A stretch of 7,977 bases of DNA from Candidatus Competibacteraceae bacterium (GTDB taxonomy: Bacteria > Pseudomonadota > Gammaproteobacteria > Competibacterales > Competibacteraceae), in contig JAAUQA010000134.1 of assembly GCA_012032855.1 (NCBI GenBank), positions 1 to 7,977 of the forward strand, written 5' to 3'. Shown here piece by piece: positions 1 through 6,762 of the stretch. The notes under the pieces were generated by a model that saw nothing but the letters and a program-made list of their open reading frames with translations, was not told where the DNA came from and did not search any database. The position numbers were made by a program, and so were the translations under genes. How positions within the stretch are numbered: the first letter of the stretch is position 1; each line of letters starts with the position of its first letter.

Positions 1-1038
1 CGAGCCAGCGTCTATTGCCTGCAGCCAAGCGCAAAAAGGTGGTTGGGGTAGCGGAGATTGAGGTCGATTATCGCCAAAATCGCGCGCATACCACCCAAGA
101 GCGTTTCTGCTTCAGATAAAGATGTGCTGCGTAATCTGGAACGCGATTTGAAATTGGTGGTGTTCGGGCAGGATGAAGCGATCGGTACATTAGCTAATGC
201 CATCAAGATGTCGCGCGCCGGCTTGGGTAACGAACAAAAACCAATCGGCTGTTTCCTGTTCGCCGGCCCAACCGGCGTCGGTAAGACCGAAGTCACCAGA
301 CAATTGTCCAATGTCATGGCCATTGAGCTGGTTCGCTTCGACATGTCGGAATATATGGAGCGGCATACCGTATCGCGTCTGATCGGTGCCCCGCCCGGTT
401 ATGTCGGCTTCGATCAAGGCGGGCTGTTGACCGATGCGATTCTCAAACATCCCCACGCGGTGCTGTTATTGGATGAAATCGAGAAAGCGCATCCGGATGT
501 ATTCAATTTGCTGTTACAAGTGATGGATCACGGGACACTGACTGATAACAATGGTCGCAAAGCCGATTTTCGTAATGTTATCATCGTCATGACCACCAAC
601 GCCGGGGCCGAACAAATGGATCGTCCTTCTATCGGGTTCACTGCACAGGATCACAGCAGCGACGGCATGGAATTCATCAAACGAATGTTTTCTCCGGAAT
701 TTCGCAATCGGTTAGATGCGATTATCCAATTTAAAGCACTTGACGCAGCCACAATCAACCATGTGGTCGATAAGTTCATTATCGAATTGGAAGCGCAACT
801 GGAACCGAAGGGTGTCACCGTGGAGGTCGGCGAAGCTGCCCGCACCTGGTTGGCAACGCGCGGCTATGATCCGAAAATGGGCGCACGCCCGATGGCCAGA
901 GTGATTCAGGAGAACATCAAGAAACCGCTGGCGGAAGAATTGCTGTTTGGTCGGTTAGTGAACGGTGGACATGTCGTCGTTACGGAACAGGATGACGCTC
1001 TGTCAATAGAGATTATGGAAGTCGAGGAAATTCACTGA
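1..1038 (+). CDS. clpA: ATP-dependent Clp protease ATP-binding subunit ClpA, 3' part, frameshifted
   Basis: ClpA is the AAA+ unfoldase that feeds substrates, including N-degron proteins delivered by ClpS, into the cytoplasmic ClpP peptidase. Only the second half is present, starting near the linker before the second ATPase domain (D2). It begins in the frame of position 3 (SQRLLPAAKRKKVVGVAEIEV) and continues from about 67 in the frame that ends at 1038. One extra base around 64-66 separates the two; the first frame would stop at 117-119. D2 is complete. Counting residues from position 58, it has Walker A GPTGVGKT (70-77), pore loop GYVG (114-117), Walker B VLLLDE (135-140), sensor-1 TTNAG (179-183) and sensor-2 GARPMAR (275-281). 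The ClpP-docking tripeptide reads IGF (192-194), where E. coli ClpA has IGL. The TTG at 58 is a poor alternative start because it has no spaced ribosome site and cuts a conserved helix. The gene converges on infA. Confidence 0.95.
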
Positions 1039-1121
1039 CTATCCATCCAAGCCAAAGTAGAAATTGTGTCTGGTTTTGCGCACAGGAATTGCGTAATCAG
1101 GAATCGTTGATTATTGGACAT

Positions 1122-1340
1122 TCAACGCGCGCGATAGACAATACGCCCCTTGCTCAAATCGTAAGGGGTTAATTCCACCTTCACCTTATCTCCGGTCAAA
1201 ATGCGGATATAGTTTTTACGCATACGCCCGGAAATATGGGCGGTAATCACATGGCCATTCTCTAATTCAACTCTAAACATGGTGTTGGGCAGGGTGTCTA
1301 CGACCGTACCCTCCATTTCAATATGATCTTCTTTCGACAT
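1122..1340 (-). CDS. infA: translation initiation factor IF-1
   Basis: IF-1 binds the A site of the 30S subunit and assists IF-2 and IF-3 during initiation. The protein is 72 residues, the usual length, and is nearly identical to E. coli IF-1 over its whole OB fold. Visible blocks include [15 protein letters not shown] (16-30), then [14 protein letters not shown] (38-51) and the C-terminal [14 protein letters not shown]. The ATG at 1340 matches the family N-terminus MSKED and has a G-rich ribosome site (GGGG, about 9 bases upstream). The gene converges with clpA, as is common for clpA and infA in gammaproteobacteria, and is transcribed away from mazG. I see nothing abnormal, which makes it a useful control: this stretch carries no indel. 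Confidence 0.98.
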   Translation of the reverse strand: MSKEDHIEMEGTVVDTLPNTMFRVELENGHVITAHISGRMRKNYIRILTGDKVKVELTPYDLSKGRIVYRAR

Positions 1341-1371
1341 TAAGTAAAACCCCGCTTTGCTAAAGGCAACG

Positions 1372-1400
1372 TATAAAGATAACTAACTTTGTTATTTCAA
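1372..1400 (-). promoter_or_regulatory. candidate sigma70 promoter for infA
   Basis: On the minus strand, TTGAAA (1395-1400) and TTTATA (1372-1377) are separated by 17 bases, 32 bases upstream of the infA ATG. The -35 box is good (5 of 6 to consensus) but the -10 is weak (3 of 6). TATACG, two bases downstream, is an alternative -10 with a 19-base spacer. The position in the 74-bp gap between the divergent infA and mazG genes fits a promoter. No comparably clear promoter for mazG is visible on the plus strand. Confidence 0.4.
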
Positions 1401-1414
1401 GCAAGAAATTCCTA

Positions 1415-2185
1415 ATGAGCGAAATTGACAGATTATTGGATGTGATGGCGCTATTACGCAATCCGGATGGCGGTTGCCCGTGGGATAGAGCGCAAACTTA
1501 CGCCACCATTTTGCCCTATACCTTGGAAGAAGCTTATGAGGTCGCCGATGCGATTGAACGAGGGGATCGAGAGGAACTAAAAAAAGAGTTGGGTGATTTA
1601 TTGTTCCAAGTCGTATTTTACGCCCAACTAGCCAGTGAAGAACAAGTCTTTAACTTCAATGACGTGGTCCTGGCTATTACGGACAAGATGATTGCTCGGC
1701 ACCCTCACGTGTTCAGCGATGCACGATATGCTAACCAGACAGAACAACAAGCGGCTTGGGAGCAAATCAAGGCCGCAGAACGCGACTCCGCTCCAGCCAG
1801 TGTGCTGGACGATGTTCCGCGCACGCTACCGGCGATGATGCGCGCCATGAAACTACAACTTAAAGCCGCGCGGGTAGGTTTCGATTGGCCTGCAGTAGCC
1901 CCGGTGCTGGATAAAGTAAGGGAGGAATTGACGGAAATTGAAGACGAAATGAAAACCAACGACTCAACGACACGAGTTGCTGATGAAATCGGCGATTTGT
2001 TATTTGCCTGCGTCAATCTAGCCCGTCATCTTCACATAGAGCCGGAATCCGCATTGCGCACCGCAAATCACCGCTTCGAAACCCGTTTCCGTCATATCGA
2101 AACCCAGCTCGCTGCGCTAGGCCGCAATCCCGAACAAGCCTCATTGGCTGAGCTAGACGCACTTTGGGAGCAGGCTAAAGGATAG
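1415..2185 (+). CDS. mazG: nucleoside triphosphate pyrophosphohydrolase MazG
   Basis: MazG hydrolyses (d)NTPs to the monophosphate and pyrophosphate. It is a house-cleaning enzyme of nucleotide pools and, in E. coli, influences ppGpp levels. The product is 256 residues, against 263 in E. coli, and has the expected two tandem all-alpha MazG domains. Domain 1 has the metal-binding EEAYE (38-42) and the KELGDLL helix (57-63), followed by RHPHVF (95-100). Domain 2 has KVREELTEIEDE (167-178) and DEIGDLLFACVNLARHL (190-206). The GFDW signature lies between them (155-158). The start ATG matches the family N-terminus (LLDVMALLRNPDGGCPWD), but only a weak AAGAAA precedes it. The gene ends 7 bases from the stop of the convergent DUF192 gene, with no intervening terminator. 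Confidence 0.96.
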   Translation: MSEIDRLLDVMALLRNPDGGCPWDRAQTYATILPYTLEEAYEVADAIERGDREELKKELGDLLFQVVFYAQLASEEQVFNFNDVVLAITDKMIARHPHVFSDARYANQTEQQAAWEQIKAAERDSAPASVLDDVPRTLPAMMRAMKLQLKAARVGFDWPAVAPVLDKVREELTEIEDEMKTNDSTTRVADEIGDLLFACVNLARHLHIEPESALRTANHRFETRFRHIETQLAALGRNPEQASLAELDALWEQAKG

Positions 2186-2192
2186 AACGGGG

Positions 2193-2666
2193 CTAATGCC
2201 AAGCTAAGCGATCTCCGGGTTTTAAGCCCACCCGTTCAGCCAGCCCACCGTTGATTTCCAAAATATACTTTACTCGCGTTGCCTGACTCTTATAAACCGG
2301 GCAGGGCTTCGCTTTGCAAGGCGGTACATCAGTATGCATTTCCAACAGCTGTCCCTGATCGTCAAAGTACAGCATATCCAGAGGGATATACGTATTTTTC
2401 ATCCAGAAGCTCGCCTGTCCCGGCGTTGGTTGCACGAACAACATGCCTTGATCAGCAGGCAGTTGAGTGCGAAACATCAGCCCCTGCTGCCTTTCCTCAA
2501 GAGTCTGGGCTATTTCGACGCGAAACCGGGTCGTGCTGACGCTAATCTCGTGCAGTTGTGTTTGAGCCAACCCCGAACCGGTAACGAGCCACCAAGTTAA
2601 TAAGAGAAACAACCCGCTGAACAACGAAAAACGCTTGGATAAATGATGGATTAGAGCAATCTGCAT
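2193..2666 (-). CDS. secreted DUF192 family protein
   Basis: The protein has 157 residues and an N-terminal export signal: basic KR at 11-12, a hydrophobic run FSLFSGLFLLLTWWLV, and a likely cut after GLA at 34. The rest is one DUF192 domain (COG1430) with its hallmark blocks: QQGLMFR (60-66), GMLF (74-77), FWMKNTYIPLDM (87-98), the cysteine pair C117/C122 in CKAKPC, and YILEINGG (134-141). The biochemical function of the family is not established; a periplasmic location is inferred. The ATG at 2666 is chosen because it begins just before the signal peptide. The upstream TTG at 2699 lies inside a transcription terminator. No Shine-Dalgarno sequence precedes 2666. The open question is how this gene is transcribed, since the terminator ends only 14 bases before its start codon. 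Confidence 0.9.
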   Translation of the reverse strand: MQIALIHHLSKRFSLFSGLFLLLTWWLVTGSGLAQTQLHEISVSTTRFRVEIAQTLEERQQGLMFRTQLPADQGMLFVQPTPGQASFWMKNTYIPLDMLYFDDQGQLLEMHTDVPPCKAKPCPVYKSQATRVKYILEINGGLAERVGLKPGDRLAWH

Positions 2667-2680
2667 AGCGCGCGATCGAC

Positions 2681-2710
2681 AAAAAAAGAGAGGTGCCAAA
2701 AGGCACCCCT
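2681..2710 (-). terminator. rho-independent terminator, minus strand
   Basis: On the minus strand AGGGGTGCC, loop TTTT and GGCACCTCT form a 9-bp stem in which the only non-Watson-Crick position is a G-U pair. On the plus strand the same position is an A/C mismatch, so the structure favours the minus strand. It is followed, after one C, by seven T residues (2681-2687). It would end a transcript coming from the right, either the small RNA candidate or read-through from the citrate synthase gene. It sits directly before the DUF192 start codon. Confidence 0.85.
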
Positions 2711-2819
2711 AAGCGGAGGATTAAGCGAGGAGGCATGTAACAAGCCCAAACCGGAGTGGTTAAAGAATTCTCCGATTTGTTCTCGCTTACGATTTAGCAT
2801 ATTCTATGCCCACATATTT
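2681..2819 (-). ncRNA. candidate structured small RNA or leader RNA
   Basis: This minus-strand stretch has the full outline of a small RNA of about 140 nt. There is a -10 box just upstream, and a short hairpin GCATA-GAA-TATGC at 2797-2809. A long nested hairpin follows, built from three successive inverted pairs: TAAGCGAG (2782-2789) with CTCGCTTA (2722-2729), AACAA (2777-2781) with TTGTT (2739-2743), and CGGAG (2770-2774) with CTCCG (2752-2756), closed by a 13-nt loop. The terminator at 2681-2710 closes it. I do not recognise it as tmRNA, RNase P, 6S, 4.5S RNA or a riboswitch that I know. The alternative is a cis-acting leader with a built-in terminator controlling the DUF192 gene immediately downstream. 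Structure and order are seen directly; transcription is inferred. Confidence 0.5.
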
Positions 2820-2825
2820 ATATCT

Positions 2826-2831
2826 ATTATA
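2826..2831 (-). promoter_or_regulatory. -10 box of the candidate small RNA
   Basis: A perfect TATAAT lies on the minus strand in an AT-rich patch, about 120 bases before the terminator. It would place the transcript start near 2819. The -35 is weak: TTGGTG (2846-2851) is only 14 bases away, and TCCTTG lies at the ideal 17. A second possible -10, TAGAAT (within 2801-2806), sits closer to the long hairpin. The patch also reads TATTAT/TATAAA on the plus strand. Confidence 0.4.
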
Positions 2832-2996
2832 AACAAACAGATAACCACCAAGGAGGGCGCTATTCCCGGAAAGCAAATGACTGCTCGGCTGCCTATCGCC
2901 CTAAAATGGAGCGTTGTATTTGCGCTGGGCACAATCTTAAGCCATACCTGCCTGATATACGCTGTCTGCTAGCTGATTAGGCGTATCACAACACGT
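2832..2996. other. intergenic region downstream of citrate synthase, hairpin-rich, no convincing gene
   Basis: There is no recognisable protein here. Two dyads stand out. The first is AGGGCG (2854-2859) with CGCCCT (2897-2902), enclosing CCG/CGG and AGCA/TGCT inner arms around the loop AATGAC. The second is GCCTGAT (2950-2956) with ATTAGGC (2976-2982), which pairs fully only on the plus strand because of a G-U pair. A perfect AAGGAGGG (2850-2857) on the plus strand precedes a 31-codon frame (2877-2972) described among the findings. No T-run follows either dyad, so they are not terminators. Confidence 0.5.
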
Positions 2997-4131
2997 TTAA
3001 AGTGCGATTTTTTTCCGGTCAGCCAGTGCTCTCTGGGCGGGTCCCACGTAAGAACTCAGCGGACGGATCATCCGATTGAACGCCAACTGTTCGACAAAGT
3101 GGGCAGTCCAGCCGACCAGCCGACTCATCACGAACAGGGGGCCAAAGATGTCGATATCAAAACCCATGAGATAATAAGTCGGCCCCGCTTTGTAATCGAT
3201 ATTGGGATGCATACGTCGGCGTTCCCACATGGTTCGGGTCACGATTTCCTGAATATCCAACCACTGCCGGTCGCCGGTGCAGCGAGCCATTTCGTTAAGC
3301 GCGGTATGCATAATCGGCACCCGTGGATCACCCCGTTTATAGACTCGATGCCCGAAACCCATGACTTTGCGTTTAGCGGCCAACGCCGAATCGACCCAGG
3401 ACTGCGCCAGCTCCGGTTTGCCGATTTCCAACAGCATACGCATGACCCCTGCATTAGCCCCACCATGTAACGAGCCCTTCAGGGAACCGATCGCCGCCGT
3501 AACTGCGCTATACATGTCCGATAAGGTAGAAGCCACAATCCGGGCGGTAAACGTGGAGGAATTGAACCCGTGTTCGGCATAGAGAATCAAGGCCACTTCG
3601 AAACAATCCAATACTTCCTGCGAGGGAGTTGTACCGAAACACATATTGAAAAAATTGGCGGCAAAGCCTAAATCAGTACGGGGTGGGATGCGCTCCAAGC
3701 CCTGGCGATAACGATAGTCGTCAGCGGCGATTGTGGGTATCTGAGCCAACAATCGAACGGCCTTGTTGCGGTTTGCCGATGGGCTATTATCCATGGACAT
3801 CAGCCGCTTCCATTCCCAGGTGGCTGACTGCGGTGCGCAAGGTATCCATCGGATGCGCGGCGTGAGGAAACGAACGGATCACACCCATCAATCGCTCGCT
3901 AATTTCTCGTTGCTCAGCTTCTTCTTGCTTGAACTCTTCTAATTGTGCGGTTGTGGGTAGATCGCCATTCCAGATCAGATAGGCCACTTCTTCAAAACTG
4001 CAATGCTGAGCCAATTCCTGCACGGGGTAGCCGCGATAGGTCAAGGAATGGATATCGGTCTTGGCAATGGCCGTTTCATCGACAACGACGCCCTCCAACC
4101 CCTTGCGTACATCGCTACTCATAATCAACAT
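2997..4131 (-). CDS. citrate synthase / 2-methylcitrate synthase family protein, frameshifted
   Basis: The enzyme condenses acetyl-CoA (or propionyl-CoA) with oxaloacetate. It is of the short, roughly 380-residue type shared by PrpC and the CitA/CitZ proteins, not the roughly 430-residue hexameric GltA of enterobacteria. The corrected protein is 377 residues. The first part (to about 3799) ends ...SHLGMEAAD. It continues one base out of frame as MDNSPSANRNKAVRLLAQ, so a single extra base lies at 3795-3798 (GG on the plus strand). The catalytic residues are present: H222 in LHGGAN, H261 in GFGHRVY and D312 in NIDYKAG. The start at 4131 is chosen over 4170 for its ribosome site, GGGGGAG at 4138-4144 with a spacing of 6. 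The gene follows the sensor kinase by 75 bases on the same strand, so it may be read from that operon or from its own promoter. Sequence alone does not decide citrate versus methylcitrate; no other prp gene is present. Confidence 0.9.
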
Positions 4132-4206
4132 GATGTGCTCCCCCGAACTAACGGTCTTATGGTGAATCATTCCATGGTACCCACAAGATCGTGCCCTTGC
4201 CAGCCC

Positions 4207-5556
4207 TTAAAGGCGTACCCGTACCCGCAGCAAGGCGCCTCCCCATTGCCCACTATCGATACTCAGTTTACCCAGATAAACCTCTTCAACAATGTTGCGT
4301 ACCACCGCCAGACCGATGCCGTGCCCCGCCACGCTTAAGTCTGCACGTGCGCCCCGCAGCAAAATCTGCGAGCGCTGCTCGACAGGAATTCCCGGACCGT
4401 CATCCTCGATTTCCAACAGCAACTCCCGGCGACCGGCGTGTTCCGTTTGGCGGGCGCGTATCGCCACGCGTTGCTTGGCCCATTTGCAGGCGTTATCGGT
4501 TAAATTACCTAAAATCTCGAACAGATCACCTTCGTCACCATAAAAAAGAATCTCATCATCCACAGCACTGCTGAACCGTAATGCTTTATGTCGATAGACT
4601 TTGTCCAGTGCGTCTATGACTTTACGGGCGACAGCGGGCACCGCAATCGGTGCGGTCAAGACGGTGCGGCCCGCTACCGCAGCCCGTTGTAGTTGATATT
4701 CTACCGTACGGTTCATCCGTTCGACCTGTTCCTGCACGGTATTCACCAGCTCTCCGGCCGGCATGTCCACCGCGCCACGTAAAACGGCCAATGGGGTTTT
4801 AAACTATGTGCAAGATCGGCCAGAGCGTGACGTAGCGTTCCAAGTGCGCTTGACCGTTATGGATCAGGGCATTCAGATTTTCGGTCAGCGCACTCAATTC
4901 ACGGGGATAAACACCGGCCAATTCGGTTTGGTGGCCGAGCTCAATTTCCCGGACTTCGCCGGCGACCTGGCGTAATGGTTTAAGGCTCCAACTGAGAATA
5001 ACGCCCTGAACCAGCAACAGCACCAGGGCTGAGACCAACAACCAGCCCCATAAGCTGCGCCGAAAACCCGCGACTTGATTATCGAACCCACGTCGCGTTT
5101 CGGCAACCTGGAAGGTGTAGTAACGATAGGTACCGGCGCTGATTTCCCAACTGACAGTAAAATTCAGGCTGAACAACGGAGTATCGTCCATCGCATCAAT
5201 CTGCTGGAAAATCAATTGCCCGGGAACCGGCAGGGATGGTAAAGGCGGCAATTCCATGCCGAGCAAGGACATGGACCGCCATATCAGCGCGCCGTCACGA
5301 TCCAAGACTTGTGCGTATAAGTCGGAGCCGGGGGTGGAAAAACGAGCTTCCGGCAGGGTATTCGGCAGAGTAAGCTGTCCATCAACAGCGGAATCCGCAG
5401 CTCCCAGCAACATAAAGACCTGCGCTTGTAAGCGTTCCTGCACAGACACCAGCGCGCTTTCCCGAAAAGCCTGGTCCAACGCCAAGCCGGTAAGACCTAA
5501 AAAAGCGATCAGCACGCGCTAGCGGCGATGAGTAAGCGGGTTCTTAACGACCCCAT
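4207..5556 (-). CDS. PhoQ-like sensor histidine kinase, split by three frameshifts
   Basis: This is the inner-membrane partner of the adjacent response regulator. The corrected protein is about 450 residues. The ATG at 5554-5556 overlaps the regulator stop by one base (TGATG), indicating translational coupling, and gives MGSLRTRLLIAASA. A missing base near 5515 then moves to the frame LIAFLGLTGLALDQAF, completing transmembrane segment 1. A periplasmic sensor follows, then segment 2 (about 169-191) and a HAMP-like linker. A second missing base near 4832 (TACCGT read as TACGT) and a third in an A-run (4797-4800) bracket a third-frame stretch coding RHALADLAHSLKTP. It holds the phosphoacceptor His (about 251, codon 4806-4808). 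The ATPase domain shows the N box NLTDNACKW (N352, N356), DDGPGIP (386-392) and GHGIGL (412-417). With all three bases restored the protein is continuous and looks functional. Confidence 0.9.
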
Positions 5557-6239
5557 CAGTCCGTGGAACGGGGTAAGCGGAACCGATAGCCGCGACCACG
5601 CAGGGTTTCAATGGGATTTAGGGTACGTTCGGGATCTAATTTTCGCCGTAATCGTCCCACCAAGACCTCCAGAACATTGCTATCCCGATCGCTATCTTCC
5701 TGGTAGAGGTGTTCGGTGAGCTCGGTCTTGGAAACCACCTCCCCGACATGCAGCATGAGATATTCGAGCATTTTATATTCGTAGGCAGTCAGTTCTACAG
5801 GCTGATCGTTGGCCGTCACTGTTTGCGCCCCGGTATCCAGCGCGATGGGCTCGCAATGCAGCACCGCTTGAGACCAGCCTTTGGCGCGCCTGACCAAGGC
5901 GCGTAACCGGGCTAATAATTCTTCTTGATGAAAGGGTTTCACCAAATAATCGTCGGCCCCCGCTTCTAATCCCTCCACTTTGTCTTGCCAACGACCACGG
6001 GCGGTGAGAATCAAAATCGGGAAATGGCGTCCCGCGCTGCGCCAGCGTTTGATTACTTCAATGCCGCTTAGATCCGGTAGGCCCAGATCGACGACGGCCA
6101 TATCAATCGGGTATTCCATGCCCAGATAGTGGCCGGTGTTGCCGTCGCTGGCAATATCGACGGCATAGCCTTGGGTCCGCAAGCAGTTATTGATCTGCGC
6201 TTGCAGGGGTAGCTCGTCTTCAATTATTAATATACGCAT
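5556..6239 (-). CDS. OmpR/PhoP-family response regulator
   Basis: The 227-residue protein is a complete winged-helix response regulator close to PhoP. The receiver domain (about 1-120) shows E7/D8 for metal binding, phosphoacceptor D51 in VVDLGLPD, T79 in LTARGRWQDKVE, and K101 in the stretch AGADDYLVKPF. The Trans_Reg_C DNA-binding domain (about 130-224) has ELTAYEYKMLEYL, the recognition region DSNVLEVLVGRLRRKL and the wing RGRGYRF. It lies 21 bases after the PepSY gene, and its stop TGA shares a base with the kinase ATG. No strong Shine-Dalgarno precedes the ATG at 6239, so expression may depend on reading through from the PepSY gene. The reading frame has no disruption. I leave the symbol open because PhoP-like regulators with PepSY partners form several orthologous groups. 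Confidence 0.95.
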   Translation of the reverse strand: MRILIIEDELPLQAQINNCLRTQGYAVDIASDGNTGHYLGMEYPIDMAVVDLGLPDLSGIEVIKRWRSAGRHFPILILTARGRWQDKVEGLEAGADDYLVKPFHQEELLARLRALVRRAKGWSQAVLHCEPIALDTGAQTVTANDQPVELTAYEYKMLEYLMLHVGEVVSKTELTEHLYQEDSDRDSNVLEVLVGRLRRKLDPERTLNPIETLRGRGYRFRLPRSTD

Positions 6240-6260
6240 CAGTCTTGAGCAGTCCGTCAG

Positions 6261-6557
6261 CTAATCCGACACCTTGCCGGTTTGCGCATCGACACGTAAG
6301 TTACGCACCCGACCGTCGGGTAAAAGCACTCTAACGCTATAACTACCACCATCTCGCTTCCCACCCCGCACCCCCAACACTTTACCGCCGGTGGCACTGC
6401 GTGCTGCCGAAGCCGCTTGATCCGAACTCAACCCCTGGCGCTGGGATTCGGCCTGAGCGGTAGCTAGCGTAAAATGCCCGATCAAAAGAAAAATCCCGAT
6501 CAAAAGCAAAATAATGAGGCGCCCAAGGATTAAATAGTTTGATTTCACCGCTACCAC
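6261..6557 (-). CDS. PepSY domain protein, exported
   Basis: This small protein of 98 residues has a long hydrophobic N-terminus (YLILGRLIILLLIGIFLLIG, about 8-27) ending near ATAQA. It is either a signal peptide or a membrane anchor. The remainder is one PepSY unit, with SSDQAASAARSATGGKVLGV followed by SVRVLLPDGRVRNLRVDAQTGKV. PepSY proteins are often encoded beside two-component systems with envelope-related signals, and this one leads the regulator-kinase operon, so a periplasmic role as sensor accessory or modulator is inferred. The start is uncertain. GTG at 6557 is the only start codon after the in-frame stop, but the good AAGGAG lies about 14 bases away, longer than usual. Another indel near the 5' end is possible. 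Confidence 0.8.
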   Translation of the reverse strand: MVAVKSNYLILGRLIILLLIGIFLLIGHFTLATAQAESQRQGLSSDQAASAARSATGGKVLGVRGGKRDGGSYSVRVLLPDGRVRNLRVDAQTGKVSD

Positions 6558-6671
6558 CGTTACCCGTTCGGCTCCTTAGTTTTCAATCAGTATGCTCATC
6601 CACCGGTAACCCGGCGTTATACAAAATACTCGTGCCAAGCTGAACGTCGACTGAATCGTTGTTCTGTTACG

Positions 6672-6686
6672 GGCAATTCAATTGCC
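6672..6686. promoter_or_regulatory. perfect 15-bp palindrome, candidate operator
   Basis: GGCAATT-C-AATTGCC has two perfect 7-bp arms around a single central base. It lies in the divergent gap between the PepSY operon and the secreted-protein gene. The one-base centre makes an RNA hairpin less likely than a binding site for a dimeric regulator. A possible -10 for the PepSY operon, TATAAC on the minus strand (6616-6621), lies about 50 bases away. Confidence 0.4.
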
Positions 6687-6731
6687 TTACTTCATCACCG
6701 AATCGATCAACACGCGTGATGCACTCATAAG

Positions 6732-6762
6732 CCCTGACCTATTCAGGGATTGTTCAGGGATT
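6732..6762. promoter_or_regulatory. three TCAGGG hexamers at 11-bp pitch, candidate response regulator site
   Basis: CCCTGA (6732-6737), TCAGGG (6743-6748) and TCAGGG (6754-6759) start exactly 11 bases apart. The last two belong to a 10-base direct repeat TTCAGGGATT (6742-6751 and 6753-6762), and the first is inverted. An 11-bp pitch is the known half-site spacing for OmpR/PhoB-type regulators, and such a regulator is encoded next door. A weak -10 candidate, TTTTAG (6774-6779), follows the repeat by 11 bases and would serve the plus-strand gene at 6820. The repeats are seen directly; the binder is inferred. Confidence 0.5.

Noticed and set aside
58..1038. A 326-residue stand-alone ATPase starting at TTG 58
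   Set aside because: The frame of position 3 supplies the preceding ClpA residues without a gap, and the TTG has no properly spaced ribosome site. It is the downstream half of a frameshifted clpA.
1105..1127. CGTTGA/TCAACG dyad between clpA and infA as a shared terminator
   Set aside because: Only 6 bp with an 11-base loop, overlapping the infA stop codon and with no T-run on either strand.
2666..2699. TTG at 2699 as the start of the DUF192 protein
   Set aside because: It lies in the terminator stem-loop and adds 11 residues ahead of a complete signal peptide. AGGGG upstream is part of the stem.
2701..2996. RNase P RNA, tmRNA, 6S RNA or a known riboswitch in the gap
   Set aside because: I see none of the conserved cores of these RNAs, and no tag peptide or CCA-type end; only generic hairpins.
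4132..4170. ATG at 4170 as the start of citrate synthase
   Set aside because: The added residues are not family-like, and GGGGGAG is correctly spaced only for the ATG at 4131.
4191..4574. Plus-strand ORF of 127 codons opposite the kinase
   Set aside because: Low-complexity, arginine- and proline-rich product antisense to a clearly conserved ATPase domain.
6711..6718. CACGCGTG palindrome
   Set aside because: An 8-bp palindrome is expected by chance and has no partner or suitable spacing to other elements.
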